DNA from: Ctena decussata
Lineage: Eukaryota; Mollusca; Bivalvia; Lucinida; Lucinidae
Assembly: GCA_963989385.1 (NCBI GenBank)
Contig: OZ022506.1
Location: forward strand, 67,033,434-67,097,433
Length of the DNA stretch: 64,000 nucleotides
Direction of reading: 5' to 3'
Part shown: positions 50,740 to 62,158 of the stretch, one piece after another
How the letters are laid out: each line of letters starts with the position of its first letter
Position numbering within the stretch: the stretch's first letter is position 1
Notes under the pieces: generated by a model
What the model saw: only the letters and a program-made list of their open reading frames with translations
What the model was told of the DNA's origin: nothing
The model's database searches: none
Translations under genes and position numbers: made by a program

Positions 50740-53321
50740 TTAGCTCACCTGAGCCGAAGGCTCACAGGTGAGCTTATAGTATAGGCAGGCATCCATCGTC
50801 CGTTGTACGTCGTACGTCGTACGTCGTCCGTCGTCCGTCAACATTTTCAAACGACATCTCCTCTGAAACTACAAGGCCCATTGTAACCAAATTTCATATA
50901 TAGCATCTATAGGCAGGGGGAACCAATAATACTGTTTTTTATCCAAATCGCTGCAGAACTTTGGTTGCTATGGCAACTTAAAGTTTCCATTGACTTGTAT
51001 GGGAAAAATTGAAAATTTGCATTTATTGCTATGTCACTGCGGATATTTTGACAAAACTTTTACAGAAATGTTCCTTGAGTAGTCCTCTATCAACCACATG
51101 AAATTTATGTCAATTGCACAATTTGGCTGGTTGCCATGGCAACCGAATGATTAAAAATAGAAAAAATATTCAAAAATCATCTCCTCAGAAACTATGCAAC
51201 CAATAAAGCCCAAACTTCACAGAAAGAATCTTAGTAATGGCTTCTATAAATGTACTGTTTTTCTTGGCAATTGCTTTAGCGGTTTGGTTGCTATGGGAAC
51301 TTAAAGTTGCCATTGACTTATAATGGCAAAATAGAAAATTTACATTTATTGCTCTGTCGGTGCAGATATTTTGACAAAACTTTTACAGAAATGTTCCTTG
51401 AGTAGTCCTCTATCAACCACATGAAATTTATGTCAATTGCACAATTTGGCTGGTTGCCATGGCAACCGAATGATTAAAAATAGAAAAAATATTCAAAAAT
51501 CATCTCCTCAGAAACCATGCAACCAATAAAGCCCAAACTTCACAGAAAGGATCTTAGTACTAGCTTCTATAAATGTACTGTTTTTCTTGGCAATTGCTCT
51601 AGCAGTTTGGTTGCTATGGGAACTTAAAGTTGCCATTGGCTTATAATGGCGAAATAGAAAGTTTGCATTTATTGCTATGTCGGTGCAGATATTTTGACAA
51701 AACTTTCACAGAAATGTTCCTTGAGTAGTCCTCTATCAACCACATGAAATTTATGTCAATTGCACAATTTGGCTGGTTGCCATGGCAACCGAATGATTAA
51801 AAATAGGAAAAATATTCAAAAATCATCTCCTCAGAAACTATGCAACCAATAAAGACCAAACTTCACAGAAAGGATCTTAGTACTGGCTTCTATAAAAGTA
51901 CTGTTTTTCTTGGCAATTGCTCTAGCAGTTTGGTTGCTATGGGAACTTAAAGTTTCCATTGTCTTAAATGGCAAAATAGAAAGTTTGCATTTATTGCTAT
52001 GTTGGTGCAGATATTTTGACAAAACTTTTACAGAAATGTTCCTTGAGTAGTCCTCTATTAACCACATGAAATTTATATCAATTGCACAATTTGGCTGGTT
52101 GCCATGGCAACCGAATGATTAAAAATAGAAAAAATATTCAAAAATCATCTCCTCAGAAACTATGCAACCAATAAAGCCCAAACTTCACAGAAAGGATCTT
52201 AGTACTGTTTTTCTTGGCAATTGCTCTAGCAGTTTGGTTGCTATGGGAACTTAAAGTTTCCATTGTCTTATAATGGCAAAATAGAAAGTTTGCATTTATT
52301 GCTATGTCGGTGCAGATATTTTGACAAAACTTTCACAGAAATGTTCCTTGAGTAGTCCTCTATCAACCACATGAAATTTATGTCAATTGCACAATTTGGC
52401 TGGTTGCCATGGCAACCGAATGATTAAAAATAGAAAAAATATTCAAAAATCATCTCCTCAGAAACTATGCAACCAATAAAGCCCAAACTTCACAGAAAGG
52501 AGCTTAGTACTGGCTTCTATAAATGTACTGTTTCTCTTGGCAATTGCTCTAGCAGTTTGGTTGCTATGGGAACTTAAAGTTTCCATTGTCTTATAATGGC
52601 AAAATAGAAAATTTGCATTTATTGCTATGTCGGTGCAGATATTTTGACAAAACTTTCATAGAAATGTTCCTTGAGTAGTCCTCATGCAGCCCTATTAAAT
52701 TTATGCAAATTGCATAATTTGGCTGGTTGCCATGGCAACAGAAAAATTGAAAAACTGTTAAAAAATCATCTCAAAAACTATGCGACCGATACAGCTCAAA
52801 CTTAATAGAAGGGATCTTAATACTAGCCTCTATAAAAATACTGGTTCTCATGGCAGTTGATCCAGTAGTTTTGTTTCTGTTGGAACTTTAAGTTGCCATT
52901 GACTTATAAGAGGAAAGTTGAAAATTTTCATTCATAGCTATATCGCTGCAGATATTTGGACAAAAGTTTTACAGAATTGTTCCTGGAGTAGTCCTCTAGC
53001 AACCGCATGAAATTTATGTAAATGGCACAATTTGGCTGGTTGCCGTGGTAACCAAATGGTTAAAAACAAAAAACATACTCTAAAATCATCTACTCAGAAA
53101 CTAATTGGACGATAAGTTTCCATAGACTTATAATGGGAAAAATGTAAATTAGCATTTATTTCTGTGTTACGGTAGATATTTTGACAAAAGTTTTACAGAA
53201 ATGTTCTCAAGAAGCAGACTTCAAAATTCTGTCATATTGTACAATTTGCCTTAGAGTTACTTACCCCTGAGTGCTGAGGATGAATGGACTCAGGTGAGCT
53301 ACAGGACCAATGGTCCTCTGG
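50740..53321 (+). mobile_element. 2.58-kb Helentron/HINE-like element with 323-bp tandem core
   Basis: It starts T/TAGCTCACCTGAG with a hairpin GAGCCGAAGGCTC, then ACGTCGTACGTCGTCCGTCG microsatellite. Seven monomers follow, marked by AATTTGGCTGGTTGCCATGG at about 51119, 51443, 51766, 52088, 52393, 52716 and 53029 (323-bp period). The 3' side has CTCAGGTGAGCT (53289-53300), a perfect inverted copy of 50742-50753, then the hairpin AGGACCAATGGTCCT and end CTGG before T. A 3' hairpin plus CTRR-like end fits rolling-circle elements. No Rep/helicase ORF is present. The minus frame 51831-52067 is an artefact. Confidence 0.72.
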
Positions 53322-53369
53322 TTTTTCATCATAAGGCAATTCCCATTGAGGAGCCACAACATATTGTAC

Positions 53370-53609
53370 TGAGCCACGACACCACAAAACCAACAAAGTG
53401 GCATGTGTGCCTAGTGAAGACTCAGATCAGCCTGGGCATCTGCCCAGTCTGAGCAGACTCTTTGTTGTGTGCTTATAGAGTAGCTGAGGGTCTAAGCTAC
53501 CTTTATGCGGACAGTGAAGACTTTGATCAAACTGGGTGGATGTCCAGGCTGATCTGAGTCTTTGCTGGGCGCACATACCACTTTTTTGGTATTGTCGGGT
53601 CGCACCTCA
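53370..53609 (-). mobile_element. 235-bp palindromic hairpin repeat, copy 10
   Basis: Left TGAGCCACGACACCACAAAAC, centre GAGTAGCTGAGGGTCTAAGC, right TATTGTCGGGTCGCACCTCA. It is only 48 bp from the end of the HINE-like element. Confidence 0.85.
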
Positions 53610-54061
53610 ATTATGTTTGTATGGCAATCAGATCCCTCCTTTATCTGCAATTTTTGGTTGACCAAAGTTGGTCTAGATGTTGGTCTTACCTGAGATAGCT
53701 GTGTACTCATTTTCACTGCCAAAAACTGTGACAGCATTTAACACTTATTGTACATTTCACTATATATGATATGTTGTTCCAGTAGCTCAAAAACTCAGTA
53801 AAAAAAATACATATATATAGAGATTGAGTTTTATTGTATTATAATGCAAATTGGACAGGAGTTTGTGTCCCATACTTAACATTTTATTACCTTACATTTT
53901 ATGATTCGTCTATTGTTCTGTTCTCTCGGAGTCCACTTACTTTGAGAAAATGTCAACTTTTGTTGCTTAAGGGACTATTTGAGGTGTATCAATACACCTT
54001 CAAATGAAGGAAAATGAAGGAAAGGGGGTTGTGGGATCAAGTACTCTTAAGAAAAAGTATT

Positions 54062-54299
54062 TGAGCAGGGACACGACAAAACCAACAATATGGTTGTGCT
54101 CTCAGTGCAGACTCAGATCAGTCTAGATATCCACCCAGTTTGATCAGACTCTTCGTTAAGTGCCCAAAGGGTAGCTAAGTGTCTAGGCTACCTCCATGTG
54201 GACAGCGAAGACTCTGATCAGACTGGGCGGATGCCCAGGCTGATCTGAGTCTGCGCTGGGCGCACAACCACTTTGTTGGTTTTCTCGTGTCGCGGCTCA
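54062..54299 (-). mobile_element. 235-bp palindromic hairpin repeat, copy 11
   Basis: Left TGAGCAGGGACACGACAAAAC, centre GGGTAGCTAAGTGTCTAGGC, right GTTTTCTCGTGTCGCGGCTCA. The left arm is more mutated than the right. Confidence 0.9.
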
Positions 54300-54344
54300 T
54301 TTGCTTTACTTTTAGAGTACCCTCCTGCAGAAGATAAATATTTC

Positions 54345-54690
54345 TCATATGACGTCGCATCCGAGAGTGTCATAAAGCCATGCATTAAATACGATAATCC
54401 ACTAGTGGATTAAATATGCAAATTACGTCGTAACGTCATACGTTGACGTCCATTAAAACGTCGCGTTTTCTAATGGCAAAATCGTGATTTTTTAGTGCAA
54501 ATTTTGCTAATAAAATGCGATTTTAGTTTCATATGATAAATAGAATCTTGCATTCGTGCTCCTGTATTATTGAATTTATTAAACTCGTTGAGGGAAACCG
54601 ATAAGATGCTCGGCAAAGCCTCGCATCTTATCTTTTTCCCCAACTCGTTTAATAAATTCAATAATACATGAGCACTCATGTAAGATCCTC
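54345..54690 (-). mobile_element. Hairpin-headed element, copy 2 (full)
   Basis: Reverse complement of 947-1293, from TCATATGACGTCGCAT to CATGTAAGATCCTC. Its hairpin is at 54550-54685, with GATGCTCGGCAAAGCCTCGC at the tip. It lies 45 bp from hairpin repeat copy 11. Confidence 0.85.
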
Positions 54691-54983
54691 TATATCTTCA
54701 TTGAAGCAAATACTCATCCAAAGTATTCATACATGTAAAAATTACTCCTTTGAATCATGGAGATGTATTCATACCATAAGAATTGGTGAAAACTTGTATT
54801 CTCTGGAAATATCAAAATGACACTAAATAGTTGGATATAGAAGAATGTGAAAACAATGTAGATCCAGGTCAGACTGCTTTGTTTGCTGTCTCATCAGCTG
54901 TTTTTATACGTCACTAGATTGTAAAATCATCTTGTTCAAAAGTTAGGTCATCAGTGATAATTGGTATATGTGTCCTGGGCCCT

Positions 54984-55205
54984 GGGTCTGTATTCATAAA
55001 GCCACTTAAGTCGTTGCTATGCGGTTGCTAAGGCTAAATATCTATAAAGGAGATTCCCTACAACTAGGAAATTTGGTCTGGAGGAACAGTCTTTCTAAGA
55101 CTGTTCCTCCAGAGCAAATTTCATAGTTGTAGGGATCTCCTTCAAAGAAATTTAGCCTTAGCAACAGCATAGCAACCACTTAAGTCGTTTTATGAATACG
55201 GCCCC
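54984..55205. mobile_element. 222-bp palindromic MITE with GTATTCATAAA ends
   Basis: The left GGGTCTGTATTCATAAAGCC and right GTTTTATGAATACGGCCCC termini are inverted. The arms also share GCTAAGGCTAAAT, CCCTACAACTA and GGAGGAACAGTCTT up to the centre TCTTTCTAAGA. GGCCGTATTCATAAA-type ends are widespread in marine invertebrate MITEs (general knowledge). Confidence 0.85.
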
Positions 55206-55844
55206 AGTTGTCACAACTAACAACATCATTAGTTAACGAAAAGTTGCATTTTCAGATTTTGTATACACAAATCACTGAACAAAAATGGAAGGAGCTTTGC
55301 ACTGCAAAACAATAGTTTGAAATTTGAATGTCTTGTTAACTATCAATGTTAGTTTTGAACAATTGAAGTGATTGCTATGAATTCACTATACAATATACAT
55401 GATTTTCCGAAGTACTTGTATTTGTGGGCATGAAGTACAAAATGTTCTGAAATGTCCATAATCTGTCTCAGTGTCTAAAAACTATTACGATGTTCTGTAT
55501 AAGAATAATAATAAGATATTGAAGGTGCTTTGCTGTCTGTGAATTTACAAGGCTATGTTGCACCTGACACCCTACATGGATTTATTTGTAGATTAATTTG
55601 CTATGCAATAATAGGGTGTTCTGCTGATCTCTGTAACTTGTCATTTCTATAGCTCATCTGTACAATACAGTAAAAACTCTTAATTGCCAATTTCGTGTTG
55701 CATTCACATCACCATCAGTCTGTGCTTTAAACCACAATTTATACCATAAGCCATAATGCAAAATAATTGTTATTAAGAGAAAAACCAAGATTATAAAGAG
55801 ATACGAAATTGAACAACAAGGATTGGGACAGATAGATCTGAACA
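55206..55844. other. No gene seen
   Basis: AT-rich. Small frames only, without family or splice support. Confidence 0.5.
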
Positions 55845-56152
55845 TTGATTGATTGATTGATTGTTTTGGGTTTAACAGCCCTTTGAGACAGTATTACAGT
55901 CTATATCCGGCCATCTTCCAGAGAGAGGGAGAAAGAAGAGAAATGATAGACGGGAGAAAAAATGTCCAAACAACCTGCACCTACTACAAGCACAGTAGAC
56001 CCTTGCCCTACAATGTTCCAAATCAGTAGAATGCCCTAGCACTGAAAGTTATACACAGCACCATCGTACCACATGACCACAACCGTCCCGACATGACCTT
56101 AGTTGTTTACCGTGGACGTTAAGAATCAAATCAACCAACCAACCAACCACAT
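55845..56152 (+). mobile_element. SINE bodies with CAACCAACC tail
   Basis: 55860-56080 (TTTTGGGTTTAACAGCCC, CAAGCACAGTAGACCCTTGC) matches 36960-37195. It is followed by ACCGTCCCGACATGACC and a tail ATCAAATCAACCAACCAACC like the SINE at 46204-46460. No head is present. Confidence 0.7.
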
Positions 56153-56159
56153 GACCACA

Positions 56160-56242
56160 AACAGTGCTGACTAAGATCAGACTGCTTCTAATGGAGCAGT
56201 CTGATCAGGGTCTACACTGTTTTCCATCTCATCTGCATCTTG
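56160..56242. repeat. Short palindrome, GATCAGACTGCTC family
   Basis: AACAGTGCTGACTAAGATCAG to its complement around GCTTCTAATGGAGC. It shares its core with 42905-42965 and 47340-47395. Confidence 0.7.
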
Positions 56243-56261
56243 GACACATTAATGCATTTTA

Positions 56262-56381
56262 TCATATGACGTCGCATCTGAGAGTGTAATAAAGCCATGC
56301 AGTAAAAACGATTGTCAACTAGTGGATTAAATATGCAAATTGCGTCGTAACATAATGCATTGATGTCCATAAAAACATCAC
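56262..56381 (-). mobile_element. Hairpin-headed element, copy 3 (partial)
   Basis: TCATATGACGTCGCATCTGAG through GATTAAATATGCAAATTGCG, stopping at AAAAACATCA. The hairpin half is missing. It abuts directly a truncated 235-bp hairpin repeat. Confidence 0.82.
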
Positions 56382-56383
56382 CC

Positions 56384-56537
56384 TAGTCTGATCATCTTTA
56401 CCGTCTGCATGGCGGTAGATCAGACCCTTATACCCTTTAAGCACTAAGTGAAGAGTCTGATCAGACTGGGTGGATGCCCAGGCTGATCTGAGTCTGTGCT
56501 GGGCGCACAACCACTTTGTTGGTTTTCACATGTCTCA
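56384..56537 (+). mobile_element. 235-bp palindromic hairpin repeat, copy 12 (left-truncated)
   Basis: Starts inside the left arm at TAGTCTGATCATCTTTACCG. Centre GGTAGATCAGACCCTTATACC, right GTTGGTTTTCACATGTCTC. The outer 75 bases of the left arm are missing. Confidence 0.82.
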
Positions 56538-57060
56538 ACATATGTGTTAGAATTCTGCATGTAGGTCTGTGATATAAAATTATCCCTTGGGCCCATTATT
56601 GTTGAAACCACATTTTATCATCTTACCATATTTTTTCCAGTAAACACCCTATCTCTAATAATGCTCCTGCTTCATATTTGCTATTAAAAAGTGCAAAATA
56701 CCGCCAGAGTGGCCCCAGTTCAACAAAATTTATTGAATTTTTCTGCAAATTTTGTCCTCAGGGTGTCATTTAAGGGACTTGGGAATTGAAGCCCCAGGGA
56801 CATTTATTTGAAGAGATATGGTAGGTGCAGTGTCATGGTTTTGCATGAATATTGATACATGTTTGTTTCAATAATTTGTGCCCTCTGGGATATTGTACTG
56901 ATATTAGTTTTTCTACATATATATTCATGTGTTCCTTAAAAATAATAAAACCATAAACAATCAATAAAAGCATATATTGTACTATATAGTTTGTTTATGC
57001 CTTTATTCTCACCCAGTATATTACTGAATTTACTTCCCTTGATACTGTATTTTATTAAGG
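56538..57060. other. No gene seen
   Basis: AT-rich sequence without supported features. Confidence 0.5.
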
Positions 57061-57210
57061 AATGAATTTCATTTTTCTGAGGTTTATCGAAGTGTAAACT
57101 ACATTGGGTCATGTGCAAAGTGAATGAACCCCTTCGGGGCTCATGTAAACTTTGCTAGTGACCCAATGTAGTTTACACTTCGATAAACATCAGAAAAATT
57201 AAGTTCATTG
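57061..57210. repeat. 150-bp palindrome with CCCCTTCGGGGCTC tip
   Basis: The arms ATTTTTCTGAGGTTTATCG, AAGTGTAAACTACATTGGGTCA and complements flank AACCCCTTCGGGGCT. A possible head of a non-autonomous element; its style matches 953-1090 and 9297-9442. Confidence 0.82.
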
Positions 57211-57764
57211 CTTATATTTACATTCGTTTCAATCAAATCCTTGATGAAAAATCTTATATAAGCACTAAAATTGAAGCAGTAAAACATGTACACGCAGTTT
57301 TTTCTGCTAACAGCAGAACGGCGTGCATGACGTCAGGACGTTGCTGACGTCCAATCAGGTTGTAGAGAACCATTGTTTATTTTTACGTCATTGACGTCGC
57401 ATGTCTCAATGTAATTATTGGAATGTAAACTACATTACGTTCCATTGGTTTACTATAGGGCTTTTCAGTACATACACCAAGAATGTAAATATTACCTAAT
57501 AAACACTCCTGTTCTAATAAATGACCCCTCTGTCTTTTCCAAAAGTACATGTAATGTTATATTAACTTGCATTAATTTCTGTTTGCTTCTCTGGATGAGG
57601 TAGCTCTTTGAAATTAGATCTATTCTTGAAGGAAAGAATTCACTCCTAGAGGAGAAACTGCCTTCATCCAAGACGACCTCCATCCCTACTATGAAGGGAG
57701 GCAAAAATAATAGTTACTTCCTCTGAAAGTATAGCAATTTACCTTAATACTGTTTATTAGGATT
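57211..57764. other. No supported gene
   Basis: Frames at 57418-57704 on both strands overlap each other and lack splice context. Confidence 0.45.
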
Positions 57765-57765
57765 C

Positions 57766-59446
57766 CGTGACAACTCGGCTCATAACAAACTCGGCCCATT
57801 ACAAACTTGGCCCATGGTTATAAAACAGTATCGTTTCGCAGCTTTCACAAAGGACATTTTAATTTGAAAAGGCATTAAAACAATAACTAGATACAAATGA
57901 CGTGTATAATAATTACTAGGTATAGAAAAACAGTGTTGAACAAGATACTAGTACAGCCATCCAGATGGACTAGGCACATAAGAAAGTTGCAGGGGGAGGG
58001 GTGGGGGTATATTCAATAACCTTGCTATTAGTTGCTAACCAATAACTAAAATATCTAGAAAGAAGATAAAATTAAAACTAGATTTATGTTTTCATTTATT
58101 TAATGCTGACTGTATATAGATTTCCATGTATAGTAAAAATTTTATGGGAACAAATAATTGTTCTTTAAATTCAGGCCAAAAATTTTGTTTCTGAGACGAT
58201 TACTAAAGTTTGCTCTCTTACAACTGAAATTAGGCATAATATGTCAATGCTTTTCCCATAGGGATAGAGGATTTAGAAATTTGACGACTCCCTCCCTCAT
58301 CTCGCCCCTCATCATTTTGGATAACCTCTGGGACTCGGAAAAGGCAGATTCGAGTCTGTGTGAAGATCAAATTTCAAAATTAAATTGATGAAATAAAGGA
58401 CTTCTATGGTTAAGGCGTGAATTTTCCCCATGATAAAAAAGTTATACGGATCACTGACTTCTGCTTTGCGTTTTTGACTATGACATGTAACTTGCATGAC
58501 AAATGAATTTTCAACTGTTTGTGTCTATGTAAAGTACGTTAAACATACGTTGACGTTGACGTCATTGTTGAGATAAATTGTACATTATCCTCAAACTGAT
58601 CGTTGAAATAATGAATTATTGTATACATTTCACCCTTTTTTGACTTACATTACTTACATAACAGACAACACTGGATAGTTTTGACTATATATATGTGACC
58701 TTGACCTCATTTCAAGGTCATGGCACACAATATAATTTTTGAAGATCACAGTGTTACTGTTGACCATTCTTCTTCTTTCCCTTACTGAGTATCGTTCCCC
58801 CCCGTGACCCAGCTTCCCACTCATATATATTGCATACTTGGATCACATAAGTCCGCTGCATGAAGGAAATGCTGGGTCACGGGGGGGAAAGTACTTGTAC
58901 CTTAATTATAGTGAAGCGTTCTATTTTGGACGTTTTTACCGGAAGTGTAACTGGTTTTGGATGTTTAAATGCCAGTCAGGCGTAACAAGAAGAAAATCAT
59001 TGCTTTATATTGTGATATGCGTGTATTTAGCATGCATTTATGACAAAAATGTATGGAATGAATGACTGGTTTCAATACTTTTATTACCTCAAAAGATGAG
59101 GTATGCGAAAACCTTTAATTTAGGGTAGGTAGGGTCAGAATGAATTATCTCCCCGTGTCTTTGGGTCTGAATCACAAATGATCTGATTTCATACGGTTTA
59201 CATATTTGTGGAAGCTCTGATAAGAAAAATTTGCACACTTTATACTTTTGAAAATTCGGACCTGTCGCGCCGGTCTAATGGGGAAAATCCTCGCCTTAAT
59301 CATAGAAGTCCTTGGTGAGAAACACCATTACAGCAAGCGCAATACTATGGGCCGAGTTTGTTATGGGCCGAGTTTGTGTAGGCCGACTTTGTTATGGGCC
59401 GAGTTTGCAATGGGCTGAGTTTGCTATGGGCCGAGATGTCCAGTAA
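57766..59446. mobile_element. About 1.7-kb element with repeated GGGCCGAGTTTGT ends
   Basis: The left end has three units of ACAAACTCGGCCCAT type (57770-57825). The right end has about six of the inverted form TATGGGCCGAGTTTGT (59345-59440), at 16-18 bp spacing. The interior has no transposase; it holds the hairpin at 58793-58895 and a TGACCTTGACCTCATTTCAAGGTCA block near 58697. A non-autonomous DNA transposon with iterated termini is the best guess. Confidence 0.6.
58793..58895. repeat. Inverted repeat CCCCCCCGTGACCCAGC
   Basis: TTCCCCCCCGTGACCCAGC at the left and GCTGGGTCACGGGGGGGAAA at the right, about 50 bases of loop. The frame 58838-59065 overlaps the right arm and has no support as a gene. 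Confidence 0.8.
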
Positions 59447-59989
59447 CTTTTATTAGAGGTATGTTGGCAGTGGCTGAGTTACTACAATTTAAGCTCTGAA
59501 TTACTCTCCCTTGTGTAAACTACAAACTGCTTGCCTATATCAGTGTCCTCCCAATGAAAAATATTTTCTTGTTTCTTTCCCATCTCACAATATATTGGCT
59601 TCTTCGTTCCCTCAAATTGCAAATATTTACTCCCTTGCCTACATCCATTTCTTGCTAGTACAATATATTTCCCTTGTTGTTTTCCTCCAAATGTAAAATA
59701 TTTTCTTGCCTTTATTTTGGTTTCCTCCCATCACAAAATATTACTTTTCATGCCTGTATTGTTTTCCACCCATTGCAAAATGCCTATGTAGGTATCCTCC
59801 CATCACATAATATGTATTTTTCATGCCTGTATTGCTTTCCTTCTACTGCAAAAACTATTTTCTTTCCTTGAGTTTGTTGGTTTCCTCCCAAAGCAAAATG
59901 TTCACCACCCTTACCTACACTGGTTTCCTCCCATTACAAAATATGTTCTTATCTAGCCCATGTTGTTGTCTTATTAACTTTTCTTAACA

Positions 59990-60188
59990 GGAGCCATGGT
60001 AGCTCAGTGGGCTAAGCATTAGCCTGCTGATCTAGACGTTCTGAGATTGATTTCCGGAGGCAGAAATCTTTTCAATTGTAAACGGATTTCCATTGCACAC
60101 AGGCTTTTATTATCACCCTCCCATCATCCTAATATGACTGAAATAATGCTGAAAAGGATGCAAAATTGCAAGTTATCCTTCCATCCAT
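59990..60188 (+). mobile_element. SINE within satellite, copy a
   Basis: The head GGAGCCATGGTAGCTCAGTGG has A box AGCTCAGTGGGCTAAGC. The B box is damaged (GAGATTGATTTCC). The body is TTTTATTATCACCCTCCC and the tail TATCCTTCCATCC. It was amplified together with the satellite (98% like copy b). Confidence 0.85.
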
Positions 60189-60249
60189 ACCTTCTTTAAA
60201 TATGTTGGTTTCCACCCATTGCAAATAATTACTTTGCCTATGTTGATTT

Positions 60250-61368
60250 TTATACGCCCGTTTGAAAAACGGGACGTATATTGTTATGGCGCTGGCGTCC
60301 GTCCGTCCGTCCGTCCGTCCGTCCATCTGTCCGTCCGTCCGTCCTCCCGATAACTCCTCCTACAGTTTACATCCGATCGAGCTGAAACTCGGTATATAGT
60401 AAGACTATGAGGTGGACCAGCGCATATCGTTTCGAGGTTAGGCTCCAATGATTTTTAGCGGAGTTACGGCCCTTTACTTAGAATTTTTGGGGTGTTCGTT
60501 TCCGGATAACTCCTCCTACAGTTTTCATCCAATTAAGCTGAAACTTTGTAAAATAGTAAGACTACGATATGGAGTAGCGCATATTATACGGGAATTTTGC
60601 TGCGATGATTTTCAGCGGAGTTACAGCCCTTTGAAAAAACTGGTCTATGGCAGTTTGTATGGCAATTCTTTAGCATTCCATAACTTGGTTACTCTTTGGA
60701 ATATCATGATGAAACTTCATAACAATGTATATGAGGTTAAGACAACATGTCTCATACAAGAATGGTTACTCCTCTTTACTTAGTTTTTGAGTTACCTTCC
60801 TTCGATTATTTTGTTAGACTATATTTGTACACCTCAAAACTAACTAACCCTTTAGACTATTGTGATGAAACTTGACAGTACTGTATATTAGGTTGACACA
60901 ATATGTCACATATAAGAACGATTGCCTCCCCTTACTTATTTTTGGAGTAACCTCCCTTTGAATATTTTCTAAGGCTATTCTTATGCAAGCGATAAGTAGG
61001 CAGCCGTATGGAATATCTTGATGAAAATTTGTAGCAATGTATATTAAGTTAAGGCTGTGTGTCTTATATAAGAATGATTGCTCCCCTTTCCTTATTTATG
61101 GAGTTACATCCCTTTGATTAATTTCTACGGCTATTCTTGGGCAAGTCATTACTAGGTAACCGAATGGAATAACTTGACGAAACTTTATAGCAATGTGTAT
61201 TAGGTTGAGACAGTATGTCTAATAAAAGAATAATTGCTTCCCCTTCCTTATTTTTTTTTTTAAGTTACATCTCTTTGATTACTTTTTTAAGGCTTTTCTG
61301 TTGAGAACCTTAATGTTTGGAATGTCTTGATAAACTTGATAGCAATGTAGACAAGGATGAAATGGTGC

Positions 61369-61399
<31 letters not shown>

Positions 61400-61438
61400 G
61401 AAACGGGCGTATATTGCCCCGCTTGCAGAGCTCTTGTT
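60250..61438 (+). mobile_element. 1,187-bp HINE-like element with paralogous empty site
   Basis: It starts TTATACGCCCGTTTG with a hairpin CGCCCGTTTGAAAAACGGGACG, then (GTCC)n at 60296-60350. The core has three to four diverged units (AGCTGAAACT, TTAGGTTGAGACA blocks), then poly-A at 61369-61396. AAACGGGCGTAT (61401-61412) is the perfect inverted copy of 60252-60263. The end is GCAGAGCTCTTG before TT. The duplicate satellite at 62205-62235 shows the uninterrupted site GATTTTTCCCATTGC. It inserted in a T run with at most TT duplicated. No protein is encoded. Confidence 0.82.
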
Positions 61439-61957
61439 CCCATTGCAATATGCAAAATATTTACTTATTTATATTGGTTGCCTCCCATTGCAAAATAATT
61501 GCAATCCTCCCTTATGTTGGCTTCCACCTATTGCAAAATATTTACTTCCTTATCCTATGTTTGTCTCCTGCCATTGCAAAATATTTACTTTCTTTATCTG
61601 TATTAGTTTTCTTCTATTGCAAATTGTGTACTATCTTTTCCTGTATTTGTTTCCTCCCAGTGAAAAACATTTACTTTTCTATGTTAGTTTCCTCTATTAC
61701 AAGATATTCACTTCCTATGTTGGTGGCCTGCCATTGTAAAAGGTTTACTTTCCATACCTATATTGGTTTCCTCCTTGTGCAAAACATTTACTTTCCTTTA
61801 CTATGGTGGTTTCCTCTATTCAAGAATATTTATTTTCTTATGTTGATGTCTTGCAGTTGCAACAAATTTACTTTGCTTATACCTGTTTTAGTTTCCTCCC
61901 AGTGCAAAATATGTTCTTTTCTAGCCCATGTTGTTGTCTTATTAACTTTTCTTAACA

Positions 61958-62158
61958 GGAGCCATGGTAGCTCAGTGGGCTAAGCATTAGCCTGCTGATC
62001 TAGACGTTCTGAGATCGATTCCCGGAGGCAGAAATCTTTTCAATTGTAAACGGATTTCCATTGCACACAGGCTTTTATTATCACCCTCCCATCATCCTAA
62101 TATGACTGAAATAATGCTGAAAAGGATGCAAAATTGCAAGTTATCCTTCTATCCATAC
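61958..62158 (+). mobile_element. SINE within satellite, copy b
   Basis: Same as copy a, with a slightly better B box (GAGATCGATTCCC). Identical flanking satellite on both sides shows that it was copied by the 781-bp duplication and not inserted independently. Confidence 0.85.

Noticed and set aside
61357..61983. 208-codon open frame on the plus strand
   Set aside because: It is the satellite unit read through. Units are 37-50 bp and not constant in codons, so periodicity drifts. It begins in a poly-A tract of the HINE-like element and has no splice or domain support.
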